Shown here piece by piece: positions 54,801 through 64,000 of a stretch of 64,000 bases of DNA; position 1 is the stretch's first letter; each line of letters starts with the position of its first letter. Location: NCBI RefSeq assembly GCF_030848805.1, contig NW_027269992.1, forward strand, positions 62,001 to 126,000, given 5' to 3'. Position numbers and translations under genes: made by a program. The notes under the pieces were generated by a model, which saw only the letters and a program-made list of their open reading frames with translations, searched no databases and was not told the origin of the DNA. This stretch comes from Temnothorax longispinosus. Lineage: Eukaryota; Arthropoda; Insecta; Hymenoptera; Formicidae.

Positions 54801-55273
54801 TAACTTCATTAATGCGAGCTAGTTCTTCTAACATTTCTATAGATATCCCATCTATTGTAAAATCATGTAAACGGCCTAGAAAATCGACCAATTAGTAAAT
54901 GAGAGTGCGCAGTGATTACTTTATCATTCAAAGGAAAAAAATAAAAATACATATTATCTTTTCAGTGGAGTAGGCCTACTGGGGATACCACTTAAAAAAA
55001 AACGCGTCAGCAATAGTACCTCATGGGTGGCGCGGAAACTATTGTCCTAATTATAATTACATATTCTAACCGTCTATATAACTAACTTTTTAATCGGTTT
55101 ATTATTCGGGGGAGATTACAGTTCCATCATGCTTATAGCACGCGCGACGCTCCTGAGATGACGCGTCACGTGAGCGATCGGCGGCTCGGCCGCTGCGCCT
55201 CGAGCGGTAGTGGGGGTATAGGAGGCGTCGCCTCGGGAATCGGCCCGAAATGTGCAACTAAATCCCGGCTCTG
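51858..55273. mobile_element. hAT-family element with an inverted-duplicated end
   Basis: The termini CAGAGCCGGGATTTAG and CTAAATCCCGGCTCTG are flanked by the perfect 8-bp duplication GTTTTCAT (51850-51857 and 55274-55281), diagnostic of hAT insertion. The inverted arms are far longer than normal hAT TIRs. The left arm, 51858 to about 52830, mirrors the right arm, about 54205 to 55273. The left arm includes an antisense copy of the transposase 3' region (52196-52515 minus, with LCDLQNDLSLKT and CECSFSK), carrying its own differences and a roughly 100-bp deletion. Between the arms are the promoter-like 52830-53093 and the transposase. The element is thus palindromic at its ends and was mobile in this form, or became so on insertion. 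Confidence 0.85.
53094..54895 (+). pseudogene. hAT transposase with BED finger, frameshifted
   Basis: ATG at 53094 opens a BED-type zinc finger (C-I-L-C...H-Y-E-K-K-H). The RNase-H-fold transposase follows: a first catalytic Asp in LCLDESTDIGHV (about 53625), a second in IVTDGARAMTGQKIG (about 53820), then the C-H-x-x-H-like IHCIIHQEALCGK, the insertion region, and the dimerisation tail with CECSFSKMK (54735). It resembles the BED-containing hAT group related to vertebrate ZBED5/SCAND3-like proteins. Reading needs frame changes near 53305 (stop TAA), near 53785 and near 54740, so the gene is inactive. Those breaks are single small indels; most of the sequence is otherwise well kept, pointing to a fairly recent insertion. 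Confidence 0.85.
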
Positions 55274-55281
55274 GTTTTCAT

Positions 55282-56600
55282 GAAACTCGCATGCGAAATT
55301 CAATGTTTTTCAAATAGAAAGTCGCACACGAAAATCATTAGGGCAGGCTCGAGAATACGGTCCCTGTCCTTGTTCAATTTTTAGTAACAAGATAAAGCGA
55401 TGCGGCGTGCACTCGAATATAGTTTTTGAATGCAGCCCTAAAGGCTCTATCTATACACGCCGATAACGTCGCCGCCGATCATGTCACCATCGATCACGTT
55501 GCTGTCGATCACGTCGCCTATCACGTCGTCGTTGATTACATTATTCGTTGTTGTTGCGTTCCGCGTACGCGTTACCGGTTCCTACGCTTTGTTGACAAAT
55601 ACATTGTGGGATTAATAGCAGAGAAGAATTCTCTCTGTTGTTATTATTAATAGTATTTCGTCGTTGTTCGTGGCTCATAAGCTATTTCGCAAATAGCTTA
55701 CAATCTCATCATATCTGTGAGTGAAGGTTATATTGTCGATATATTGCGATATCTCTGAGACAATATCTTTTTCTGTGAGTGAGTGAATTGTTAACAGATT
55801 ACATCCAGCGGACGGTGAGTCGCGTCAGCACCGCTCCTGTTATCTTATACCCATAACGAGGCCCACAACAAGGTAACTATTTTTTTAAGGTGCCTTTTCA
55901 CGTTGACACTCAACGCTCATTTTCAGCAAGAAAAAATCTTCAGAAATAATATATGTATCTATAAGATATTATTACTTGAAAGATATAACTAAAAAAAAAT
56001 TAACTCTAATCCATCCAACGTTTTTTCCGTCACTTCATTCCGCCAATCATGCACTTTCGTGTCTCACGCATTTTTCAGTACTGTTAACAGCTTTGAAAAA
56101 TTTTCAAAAAATTATTATAGTATTTTTATACCTTCGACTAAAAATTAATGTAAAGAAGATTTGGAAATTATTTATTTAAATATTTTTTTACAACAATTAT
56201 ATGTTGAAAGACGCACGTTACGACTTGTTTTATTTAAAAAATTATAACTCACGAACAAATTTACAAAATTTAATGCTTCAAAGCGCAAATTAAAGCTAAA
56301 AGTAGTGCGAATGAAAAAAAATATGAGATAATTATTGATTAAATAAGAATACTTAATTTTGTCGCCGCAAATTTGGTAATTTTTAAATGGTACAGAAGAA
56401 CTTTAAGGACTTAAGGAATGCTAGAAAAAGAATTTCTGAATAAGAAAACTAATTTGAAGTGTGACAGATATTTCTTATGTAAAAAAATTAATTTTTTTCA
56501 TAGTTTCTCCCCACCTTTTCAATCTGCCTCTGAGCCATAATAGTCCTCTGTGGAATGTCAATTTTTTTTTGACAGATAATAATAATAACAATAATAATAA
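55282..56600. other. Non-coding stretch right of the hAT element
   Basis: 55.43-55.53 kb carries several imperfect GATCACGTCG/GATCATGTC repeats, giving an artificial DHVAVDHV frame. The remainder is AT-rich. No gene is supported. Confidence 0.45.
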
Positions 56601-56856
56601 AATGTCAAGGTCATCGGTGAGGTTTGACCTAATGTGCATATTTACCCTATTATCTAAAAAAAGGCATGTTAAATCGTTACTCGCATCTCTCGAAGTCTTC
56701 TCGAAAGTTTCGAAGTTATTGTTGACTCTTTTCCGCGATGCTGATTGGTTCTGTTGCTGCGCTAATTTCGTGAGCGGCTGTCATAGCATGTTTTGTCAGT
56801 TTTGTTTAATGTTAAAGCTAACTAGCGCGCGCAAAGCGCGCGTCTGTGATGTCTAG
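56601..56856 (+). mobile_element. Helitron-type 3' terminus
   Basis: A GC hairpin, CGCGCGC-AAA-GCGCGCG (56825-56842), is followed by 10 nt and CTAG|T at 56853-56857. A short hairpin close upstream of CTRR, with insertion before T, is the canonical Helitron 3' end. The moderately GC-rich sequence from about 56600 looks like the body of a non-autonomous copy; the 5' TC end was not located. The open frame covering it (56461-56856) has no Helitron motifs. Confidence 0.5.
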
Positions 56857-57800
56857 TATATAGATAAAGCAAATTATAATTTTGAAAGAAAAAATTAAAT
56901 AAATATTTTTGTTAACTGTAGAGAGAAACGTAAAAAATACGTTTCTTAAATCATGGTTTAAATTATAGTTTTAAACACATTTTTGTTCAAACGTTTCTTA
57001 ATAATGGTTCTTTACGGTTATGAAACTAACTATATATACGTTCAAAAAACGTATATGAAACTAATATGTACTACCTGGGTTTTTTACGAGCAGAATCAAT
57101 CACTATTTGTACTTGCGTTTGTACTTGGGGGGATAATTTGTACTGCAAAAATATAAAGTTTTATTAGTAGAATTAATTACTACTTGTACACTCGGGATAA
57201 TTTGTGAAAATATAAAGTTTCAGATTTTCTATCCTCACCGTTCGTTCGGAAACTATCCTCCATTTTCTGTACTTAAAAGTATTTAAAACAAATTTGAAGA
57301 TTTTAAAAGTACATAATTTTAGAGTTATTTTAGCCGACCCAGCAACTAATTTCTTTAATATATTTTACTTCTGTCATGCTAGATGCTAGTACTCCTATTC
57401 TTTATTCATTTTATGCTTGGTATTCGTAGTCGGATCTCATTTTTATGATCGTCTTAAGTACAATCTTAAGATATTTCAAGTCAATCACAAAGCATTTTAA
57501 GACATTACTTAAGATGGTCTTGAAATAAGATTTGACTATAAATATTGGGCTATTAAATTAAATTGTATTATGTAAATATATATTTTCTTTTGCAGGTCTT
57601 CTGGAAAAAAAAAAATATATATATATATATATAATCCGGCTGCTCTTTGGCGCTGTGTAACGGCTGCCACAAGCGCTGGCAAACATTGGCTGCTATTAGC
57701 GCTAAATTTTGGCTGTTTATACGGCTATATTTGTAAAACAGCTGCATTAGCAGTCATAGAAAAATATCTTATTTTCAACAAGTAACATGTCGGTACACAC
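56857..57800. other. Spacer before the Helitron genes
   Basis: AT-rich. A patch with repeated CGGCTGC/TTGGCTG words and AGCGCT palindromes at 57.63-57.74 kb could be the 5' region of the following element. No gene is supported. Confidence 0.4.
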
Positions 57801-57873
57801 AAAAAAATTTATTACTTTAATGCCTACAGACAGAAATATAATTGTCCAGGGTCAATAGCTGACGGACATACAT

Positions 57874-58629
57874 ATGGATCATTTCCATAGACTTTTACAA
57901 AGTTGTTCAGATTATAGACCTGTCGGAATACAATTGCCTGATATGATTCAACCTGTATCACAAGATAAAAAACACATTCAAATATTGTGTAGCTCGTCAC
58001 ATTGGGTGTGTTGTTATTATGATACAAAAAATATATTTGTATATGATTCCTCACATAATAAAACATTGTGTAAAGATCATGAGCGATTCTTGGAAAAATT
58101 ATTTCCAGCACATGACTTTAAAAAACATCCCGTCAAATTTCCTAATGTGCAACGTCAACCGAACTGTAGCGATTGTGGTGTTTTTGCTATAGCTTTTGCT
58201 ACTTCATTGTTATTCAATATTAAACTTGACAAAGTAAAGTATGAATATAAGTTTATGCGTTCACATTTGGTACAAATTTTGGAAAATAATGTTATAGAAC
58301 ATTTTCCTCAGGATTTGCAAAGTGCTAATCCTCAAAAGGTACTTCCATTAGCAGTGATAAGAGATAGAGAGGCTAAAGCGACTGCTCAACGTATGAAAAG
58401 ACATTTTAAAAGTAATTGCGCTAAAGAATGTCGGGCAGAAAAACAGGATTTAGAAAATCGCGCTACAAAGCAGCAACGATGCAAACAGAATTTACCAAAT
58501 AATCGTGCTCAAGATTCACAATGTGCTATTTCTCAAAGAGTACTTCCATTAGCGATAATAAAAGCGACAGAAACTGAAGCAATTGCTAAAAGTGCAAAGA
58601 CACATTCTGAAAGTAATTATGCTACATAA
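57874..58629 (+). CDS. Ulp1-like cysteine protease, copy A (in Helitron)
   Basis: 251 residues from ATG 57874. The C48 (Ulp1/SENP) catalytic order is present: His in SSHWVCCYYD, Asp in FVYDSSHN, Gln in RQPNCSDCG and the nucleophilic Cys in SDCGVFAIAFA, followed by a Lys/Gln-rich tail that contains VLPLAVIRDREAKATA-type repeats. Ulp1-family enzymes cleave SUMO or ubiquitin-like modifiers or polyproteins. Homology to copy B extends upstream of the ATG (RNII...), but there a TAG (57856-57858) replaces the Trp codon of copy B, so the original start is lost or the protein is truncated. It is transcribed in the same direction as the Rep-helicase frames and so is probably a Helitron accessory gene. 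Confidence 0.75.
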   Translation: MDHFHRLLQSCSDYRPVGIQLPDMIQPVSQDKKHIQILCSSSHWVCCYYDTKNIFVYDSSHNKTLCKDHERFLEKLFPAHDFKKHPVKFPNVQRQPNCSDCGVFAIAFATSLLFNIKLDKVKYEYKFMRSHLVQILENNVIEHFPQDLQSANPQKVLPLAVIRDREAKATAQRMKRHFKSNCAKECRAEKQDLENRATKQQRCKQNLPNNRAQDSQCAISQRVLPLAIIKATETEAIAKSAKTHSESNYAT

Positions 58630-58763
58630 TCTCGTGCAGAGCAGCAGGATTTAAACAATCGCGCTATTATAAAGCGATCCAAACAGAATTTAAAAAAGAA
58701 AGTAATTTTAAAACGTAAAGAAAAAATATAATTATTCGAGGCAAATGGATTACGGACGCTCAT

Positions 58764-59738
58764 ATGGATCATTTCCATACACTTTTGCAAAGTTGTTCAG
58801 ATTATGAACCTGTCGGAACATGGCGAATTCAATTGCCTCAATTTATTCAACGTATACCAGAAGATAGAAAACATATACAAATATTGCACAGTTCGTCAGT
58901 TCCGTTCAATTGTGGAGATCCAAAACTTAGAGATAGAAATGGACATTGGGTATGTAGTTATTACGATACAACAAAAATATATATCTATGATTCACAAAAT
59001 AAACAAGAATTGCACGAACATCACGAGATATTCTTGAGAGAATTATTTCCAACGTACGACTTTGAGAATAATCCTGTCGAATTTCCTACTGTACAATATC
59101 AACCAAACTGTAATGATTGCGGAGTTTTTGCTATAGCTTTTGCGATTTCATTATTGTTTAATATTAAACCTGACGAAGTTAGATATGATCATAGAGTAAT
59201 GCGTTCACATTTGTTGAAGATTTTTGAATTGAATACAATTGAACATTTTCCTCAAGATCCACAAAGTGATGCTCAGACAGTGCTTCCATTAGCGGTAATA
59301 AGAGATAGAGAAGCTAAAGCGACTGCTCTACGTATAAATAAACATTTATCTCAGAAAGATTCCTGTGAAAACATTAGTAATACTGGAAATAATTGCGCTG
59401 AGAAACGTCGTCGAGAGGAACAGGACTCGTCAGAAAATGATCGTGCTAAAAAACGGCGTCGATATCAGAATTCAGAAAACAATTGTGTTAATAATACTAA
59501 AATTAATCGCGCTGAGAAACGTTGTCGAGAGGAACAAGATTCGACAGAAAATGATTGTGCTAAAAAACGGCGTCGATATCAGAATTCAGAAGACAATCGT
59601 GCTAAAAGACGAGGTCAGTATAAAGACAACTTAGCAAATAATCGCCTTAATAAGCGAAAACGTTATCTTATACATTCTCAGCAAGAACGAGATAGACAAA
59701 GAAAATATTATAAAGACAACTTACAAAAGTGTCAATAA
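58764..59738 (+). CDS. Ulp1-like cysteine protease, copy B (in Helitron)
   Basis: 324 residues from ATG 58764. It has the same catalytic set as copy A (GHWVCSYYD, YIYDSQNK, YQPNCNDCGVFAIAF) and an extra loop before His. The tail is longer and contains tandem Lys/Arg-rich repeats (AEKRRREEQDSSEN, AKKRRRYQNSEN). Domain sequence continues upstream of the ATG (GKWITDAHMDHFH), so the native start is probably further 5' or joined to another exon. The frame ends at TAA 59736-59738 because four bases are missing relative to the 45-bp repeat that follows. A and B are tandem duplicates, about 60% alike by eye in the protease core. Confidence 0.75.
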   Translation: MDHFHTLLQSCSDYEPVGTWRIQLPQFIQRIPEDRKHIQILHSSSVPFNCGDPKLRDRNGHWVCSYYDTTKIYIYDSQNKQELHEHHEIFLRELFPTYDFENNPVEFPTVQYQPNCNDCGVFAIAFAISLLFNIKPDEVRYDHRVMRSHLLKIFELNTIEHFPQDPQSDAQTVLPLAVIRDREAKATALRINKHLSQKDSCENISNTGNNCAEKRRREEQDSSENDRAKKRRRYQNSENNCVNNTKINRAEKRCREEQDSTENDCAKKRRRYQNSEDNRAKRRGQYKDNLANNRLNKRKRYLIHSQQERDRQRKYYKDNLQKCQ

Positions 59739-59990
59739 GCGAAAACATTATAAAGACAACTTACAAAAGTGTCGTCTTAATAAGCGAAAACATTATAAAG
59801 ACAACTTACAAAAGTGTCGTCTTAATAAGCGAAAACATTATAAAGACAACTTACAAAAGTGTCGTCTTAATAAGCGAAAACATTATAAAGACAACTTACA
59901 AAAGTGTCGTCTTAATAAGCGAAAACATTATAAAGACAACTTACAAAAGTATCGTCTTAATAAGCGAAAACGATATCTTACACATTCTCA
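59735..59990 (+). repeat. 45-bp coding tandem repeat
   Basis: About five nearly identical 45-bp units, each encoding KRKHYKDNLQKCRLN in the frame that continues copy B of the Ulp1 tail. Nearly identical units imply recent expansion by slippage or unequal exchange. The frame listed as open from 59729 (ISENIIKTTYKSVVL repeats) is a shadow of this. Confidence 0.85.
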
Positions 59991-60805
59991 GCAAGAACAA
60001 GATAGACAACGAAAATATTCTGATCGTAAATGGCTTTATAATAAGCGATATTATATACGAGAGAAAGAATTCTAAATACGTACCTGCGAACAAAAATCAC
60101 GATATTGCCAAAAATATTACTAGAAAATATGCAAAGTTTTGGTCACGAAATTACATACAATTTCTTATTCCTGTGGCAATTGAAGACATCGAAAACAAAC
60201 TTAATATTAAAAATCCTACTGAAAGACGATTAGAAGCCGAAAGAATCTTACGTTGGTGTATGCGTATTCGAGATAGTTTTGTCAGCAAGATCTCTAAAAT
60301 ATTAGCTTCACTTAAAAAGAAATCAGACGTGTGCTTGACTCTTGCCGCTGAATGCTCTATAAATGACGATAAAATACGTGCATTATGTGGCACATCGGGA
60401 CATACAGCTTCATCGGAAAATTATTTTATCGACACATATCATAACATTGCTTCATCACAACTGTTGGTAATTAACGAGAAAGGTAAAACTACGAATGTAT
60501 TACCTTTGCAACAAGCACGAGTCAAAAAATCATGGTTATGCAATGCTTTGTGTAAAATTTATGATGATCCGTTGATGAAGATTCTAATCGATCGTTATGA
60601 AAAATTCCTCAAAACGATATTTGCCTGCACTTTAAAGAAAATACCACAATTGTTAACAGATATTCATACATGTACGATAAAGAATTCTGATAGAAAGGGT
60701 CACACACATGCCTGTTACATTGATGCAACTATTTGCAAAGCTCTATTTCTTCCTGTTTTATTATTATCACCTCATTTTCCAATGGTGAGATATATTAAAG
60801 TTTAA
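59991..60805 (+). pseudogene. Helitron N-terminal region upstream of DUF6570
   Basis: After the 45-bp repeats the natural frame reads a basic segment (SQQEQDRQRKYSDRKWLYNK) and must shift by a base near 60060 to enter the longer open stretch SKYVPANKNHDIAKNITRKY... to SPHFPMVRYI at 60800. That stretch is helical and Cys/Lys-rich; I recognise no named domain. It ends at TAA 60803-60805, 24 bp before the next frame. The position, orientation and spacing show it is part of the same multidomain Helitron protein, now broken. Confidence 0.5.
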
Positions 60806-60828
60806 TATGTTTTAGTTTAATTTATCAA

Positions 60829-63225
60829 ATGACAAGTTTATACGACAAAATGTTAAATCTGAAGAAGGCTTTAACTTCTGTTGATTTAGACACGTTAAAC
60901 GAAATTATAATTTCGGCACAACAAAAAGCATATATGTACAAACATCAGCAGAATCGTACTACTTTGAATGAAGATGAAATCATGTCTCGCTTTAAAAACG
61001 CATTTAAGGCTTTTACTAAACGCTCCATGGACACACCTCGATATGTTTGTGCATCATGTGAGAGACTTTTATATAGAAGAAGTGTCTCTGAATTTAATAA
61101 GCTTAAAGCACGAATAGATATTCCAATTTGGAGAGATTTAATGGCGCATTTAGAAAAACATAATATTACTCCGCAATACATATGTAATTACTGTGAAAAA
61201 AAATTCCGTGACGGATTAATGCCTGCGTATTGCGTTTTAAATGATCGTATTGTACATGATCCACCTGAAGTAATATCATGTCTTAACCAGTTTGAAAAAA
61301 TTCTCATACAAAGAGCTAAAGCTTTTCAAACTGTCGTTACAATGAAACCTGTTAGTAACAAGAAATTGCCTCACAGACAGATGGTACAAAAAGTAAAAGG
61401 TAGAACGTTTCATTTACCGTTACCTTTACAAGAAACATTGAACAAAATATGTCCTGATACTGATCCAATTAATATCAATCACGAACTGTACTTTGTACGT
61501 GTTAGAGGTATTCCGACAAAATCAAAAATGATTTGGGAAGATATGGTAGACGTTAACAAGGTTTTTGACGCCTTAGTGTGGTTAAAAGAACACAATCCTT
61601 TATATTCTCATATTGTATTGCCAAATACTTGTAAGGAGTTTTCTTTACAAACGTCATTATTAATCGATCCAGATTTTGAAGCACAGGAGACAGAAAATGC
61701 TACTGAATCTAATTTGGATGACGAACGCGAATCGAGCCCAAAAAGTCCAACGCAAGAAAACAACGTAGACGCTACTTTAAATAATGAGCGTAAGGCAATG
61801 TTAACTCAGGTTCTTGACGAAAGTAATGACTATTACGATTACGAGCAATATACTATTTATCCTTTATATGAAAAAAAATTATGTAAAACTGATACCGCCT
61901 TATATCAAATGTTAAAAATAGCCGATTTGCCCTTGGACAATCGTGAGAGATCTTTAGATCTATTGTGTTTTCCAGATTTATTTCCTTTTGGTATTGATGG
62001 ACGACACCAAGCTAGACGGGTTAAACTTCACGACCATGAATTTGATAAATGTTGTTTGATGTCCAAACATCCACAATTCAGATTAAATATACAATTCGTA
62101 TTTTTTCTGTATAATCTGTACACTTTTCGTCAAATAAATCGTGGTATTTATAGCAAACTATGTACAACTAAGCGTTATACGGCTTCAGAATATTTAGAAG
62201 CACTACAGACAGATGTATTAGAATCTGACTTGAGTACAATATTCGCCACTATAAGAAATACGGAACAATACTGGCGTATACCGAGGAGTAATTTAAGATG
62301 TATGACGCAAAAATACGGACCTGCGACATGGTTCGTAACATGGAGTCCTGCTGAATGGCTGATGCCTGACTTAGCTGCATATCTTCGTGAAGTAAATGGA
62401 TGGCCTGACGATTCGACGCCCATTAGTGTACTCGTTGCTAAGGATCCCGTGTCAACGTCAAGGTTTCTTGATAACAAATTCAAAGCGTTCCTTGATTTTA
62501 TTTGTTCCAAAGATAATCTGATCGGAAAAGTGGCGCATTATTTCTGGCGACGAGAATACCAAGGTAGAGGTATACAACATTTCCATTTATTAATTTGGAT
62601 TGAAGGTGCGCCAATTATCGGGAAATCTTCTGTTGAAGAAGTTTCTCAATTTATTTTGCAACACATAACTTGTGAAATGCCAGATCCAAATATTTCACCA
62701 TTGTTATACAGGCGAGTCAATACGCATCAATGACACAAACATAACGATTATTGTCTTCGTTGTAAAAAAGTAGGACGCAAAACGATTCGTGTGTGTCGTT
62801 TCGGGTTTCCTCGTCCTGTCACGGAAACGTTGATTTTGAAAGATGTCATAAGTTCGATAGCAGGTAGGAAACGATTGAAACATAGAAGTAGGCTTTATCA
62901 TGTTCCTCGAAAACATGATGAGATCAATATAAATGATTATCATCCTGTTCTTCTTACGGTATTAGAAGGAAATGTCGATATACAATACGTAAGTGAAACA
63001 TCCACGTTGCTTACTTGGTATATTACTAAGTACGTAAATAAACCAGGAAAATGTGAAATATTTGATGCTGTCCTTGATAGTAAAAATAAGACAAAGAAAT
63101 CATTGCGTCAAGAACTTTGGAATTTTACTTTGCGAGCCACGAGTAATAGGGAATGTGGATCTCTTGAAGCTTGTGATGGAATGTGTGGTATTCTTTATGG
63201 GGGACTGATTCAAAAACGACTATAA
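60829..63225 (+). pseudogene. Helitron Rep (DUF6570 and HUH nuclease), broken
   Basis: Residues about 65-240 have DUF6570 character: RYVCASCERLLYRRSVSEF, then YICNYCEKKF and PAYCVLNDRI. At about residues 400-620 the Helitron-like replication-initiator domain follows, with CCLMSKHPQFR, the segment PATWFVTWSPAEWLMPD, and the HUH motif H584-F-H586 in GRGIQHFHLLIWIEG. TGA at 62731-62733 interrupts the frame (after RRVNTHQ); the same frame continues with DYCLRCKK, CRFGFPRPVTE and, at 63019-63033, W-Y-I-T-K-Y, where the paired tyrosines of the Y2 transposase lie. One extra G near 63195 then shifts the frame and ends it at 63225. HUH plus Y2 nickase starts rolling-circle transposition. Confidence 0.85.
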
Positions 63226-64000
63226 AATGGTTAGATGTTAATCAGATACGACGTAGAAAAGTTAAAACTTATAAGGAAATTGAAGCTCTTGACGGAGATT
63301 CTACAAATATATTTTGTCTATAATAGATGAACATTATCCACGGAGACCGAAAGAATTGGAATCTATGTTTTTATATGAGTTTGTACAGTGGTATGATATT
63401 TTGAAAAATAAACCACGAGGTAAAAATATTGAATACTACACGATGGAGAATGGTTATTATCTAAAACGGCGACAGCGTGGATGTCTTATTAATCACTATA
63501 AATATAATGTCAATACGCAGCCAAAAAATTATTTCTTTTCATTACTGCTCATGTTTAAACCGTGGCGGAAAATAGAAGATCTTAAAGACGGATGTGATAC
63601 ATATACAGAAGCATTTCACAAGGAAAAGTTATATCTTACGGAAGCATTGCAATATCATGAAAAATTAGAGGAAGTGCAAAAAGCATTTGAAACTGCGAAG
63701 CAATTAGTTGAACAATATTTAGATAATTTGGAAAAACAGCATGAGTCTCAAGATGATCCTGATAATCCAATAGGTGTTCAAAATATTGAGGCTGGTGAAG
63801 CGATGCAAGATTTTAAGGATCTTGGTGAAAAATTAAATCAGGAAATCGATGTATCTGAAATGATTTCAAATCTGAACGCAGATCAAAGAAGAATATTTGA
63901 CAGAGTCATCAACGCCGTAAAGATATCGCCGGATAACGAACAATTTAAACAATTACTATTATACGTTAGCGGAGAAGGTGGTACTGGTAAAAGTTTTTTA
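63226..64000 (+). pseudogene. Helitron Rep-helicase linker and start of PIF1-like helicase (cut by window end)
   Basis: Continues the Helitron protein after the shift at about 63195 (SKTTIKWLDVNQIRRRKVK). A second shift near 63320, where TAATAG appears in the old frame, restores DEHYPRRPKELE. Then the frame is open to the window edge: FFSLLLMFKPWRKIEDLKDG, a coiled-coil-like acidic stretch, MISNLNADQRRIFDRVI and the Walker A motif GEGGTGKSFL at 63971-64000. This is the N-terminus of the superfamily-1B PIF1-type helicase used for strand displacement in Helitron transposition. The rest lies outside the window. Confidence 0.85.

Noticed and set aside
55426..55650. DHVAVDHV-repeat frame
   Set aside because: Derived from a few GATCACGTCG-like repeats; no domain and AT-rich ends.
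59729..60060. ISENIIKTTYKSVVL repeat protein
   Set aside because: Shadow frame of the 45-bp repeat; the natural frame continues the basic tail of the Ulp1 protein.

Overview
The window is eukaryotic nuclear DNA. It is AT-rich, with spliced genes (GT...AG introns), many microsatellites, one CpG island and abundant class II transposons. Decayed exons at 27.7-31.4 kb (a Rap guanine-nucleotide exchange factor), 34.5-36.3 kb (SCAR/WAVE) and 38.6-39.9 kb (DNAJC13/Rme-8) read most like insect, specifically hymenopteran, proteins. I infer an ant or a close relative. That is an inference from remembered protein similarity, not from a search.

Layout. 0-26.9 kb is mostly gene-poor. It holds a dead myosin-IX RhoGAP fragment (8.3-8.9 kb, minus), a few isolated exon-like stretches (12.2, 19.2, 23.1, 25.2 kb), long microsatellites (13 kb), several miniature inverted-repeat elements (14.7, 20.9 kb) and a 0.9-kb foldback (23.7 kb). 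26.9-28.4 kb is a CpG-rich, promoter-like island with a small MITE in it. 27.7-40 kb is a graveyard of three decayed gene copies on the plus strand (RapGEF2/Gef26, SCAR, Rme-8), each with stops or frameshifts. Between the first two lies an endogenised CRESS-DNA-virus-like Rep gene split by an intron. A 2.6-kb block covering RapGEF exons plus the 5' part of the Rep gene is duplicated at 40.2-42.4 kb; there the Rep copy has lost its nuclease part by an exactly in-frame 459-bp deletion.

42.4-64 kb is a mobile-element cluster: odd GC-rich hairpins (42.5-42.8 kb); a multi-exon tyrosine-recombinase element resembling a Crypton (43-47.6 kb); a 1.6-kb TIR element packed with short palindromes (48.75-50.37 kb); a small two-exon minus-strand gene for a proline-repeat protein (50.57-51.45 kb); a hAT element whose left end is an inverted copy of its right end and which has a perfect 8-bp target duplication (51.86-55.27 kb); a Helitron-type 3' end (56.86 kb); and, running off the right edge, a decayed autonomous Helitron with two tandem Ulp1-like proteases, a DUF6570-like region, an HUH Rep nuclease and the start of a PIF1-type helicase (57.8-64.0 kb).

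How the pieces work together: no host pathway is encoded in intact form. The coherent functional units are mobile elements: HUH nuclease plus helicase for rolling-circle transposition, tyrosine recombinase for Crypton integration, and a BED-finger/RNase-H-fold transposase for hAT. The items most worth pursuing are the intron-containing viral Rep with its nuclease-less duplicate, the tandem-Ulp1 Helitron, the palindromic hAT, and the uncharacterised proline-repeat gene.
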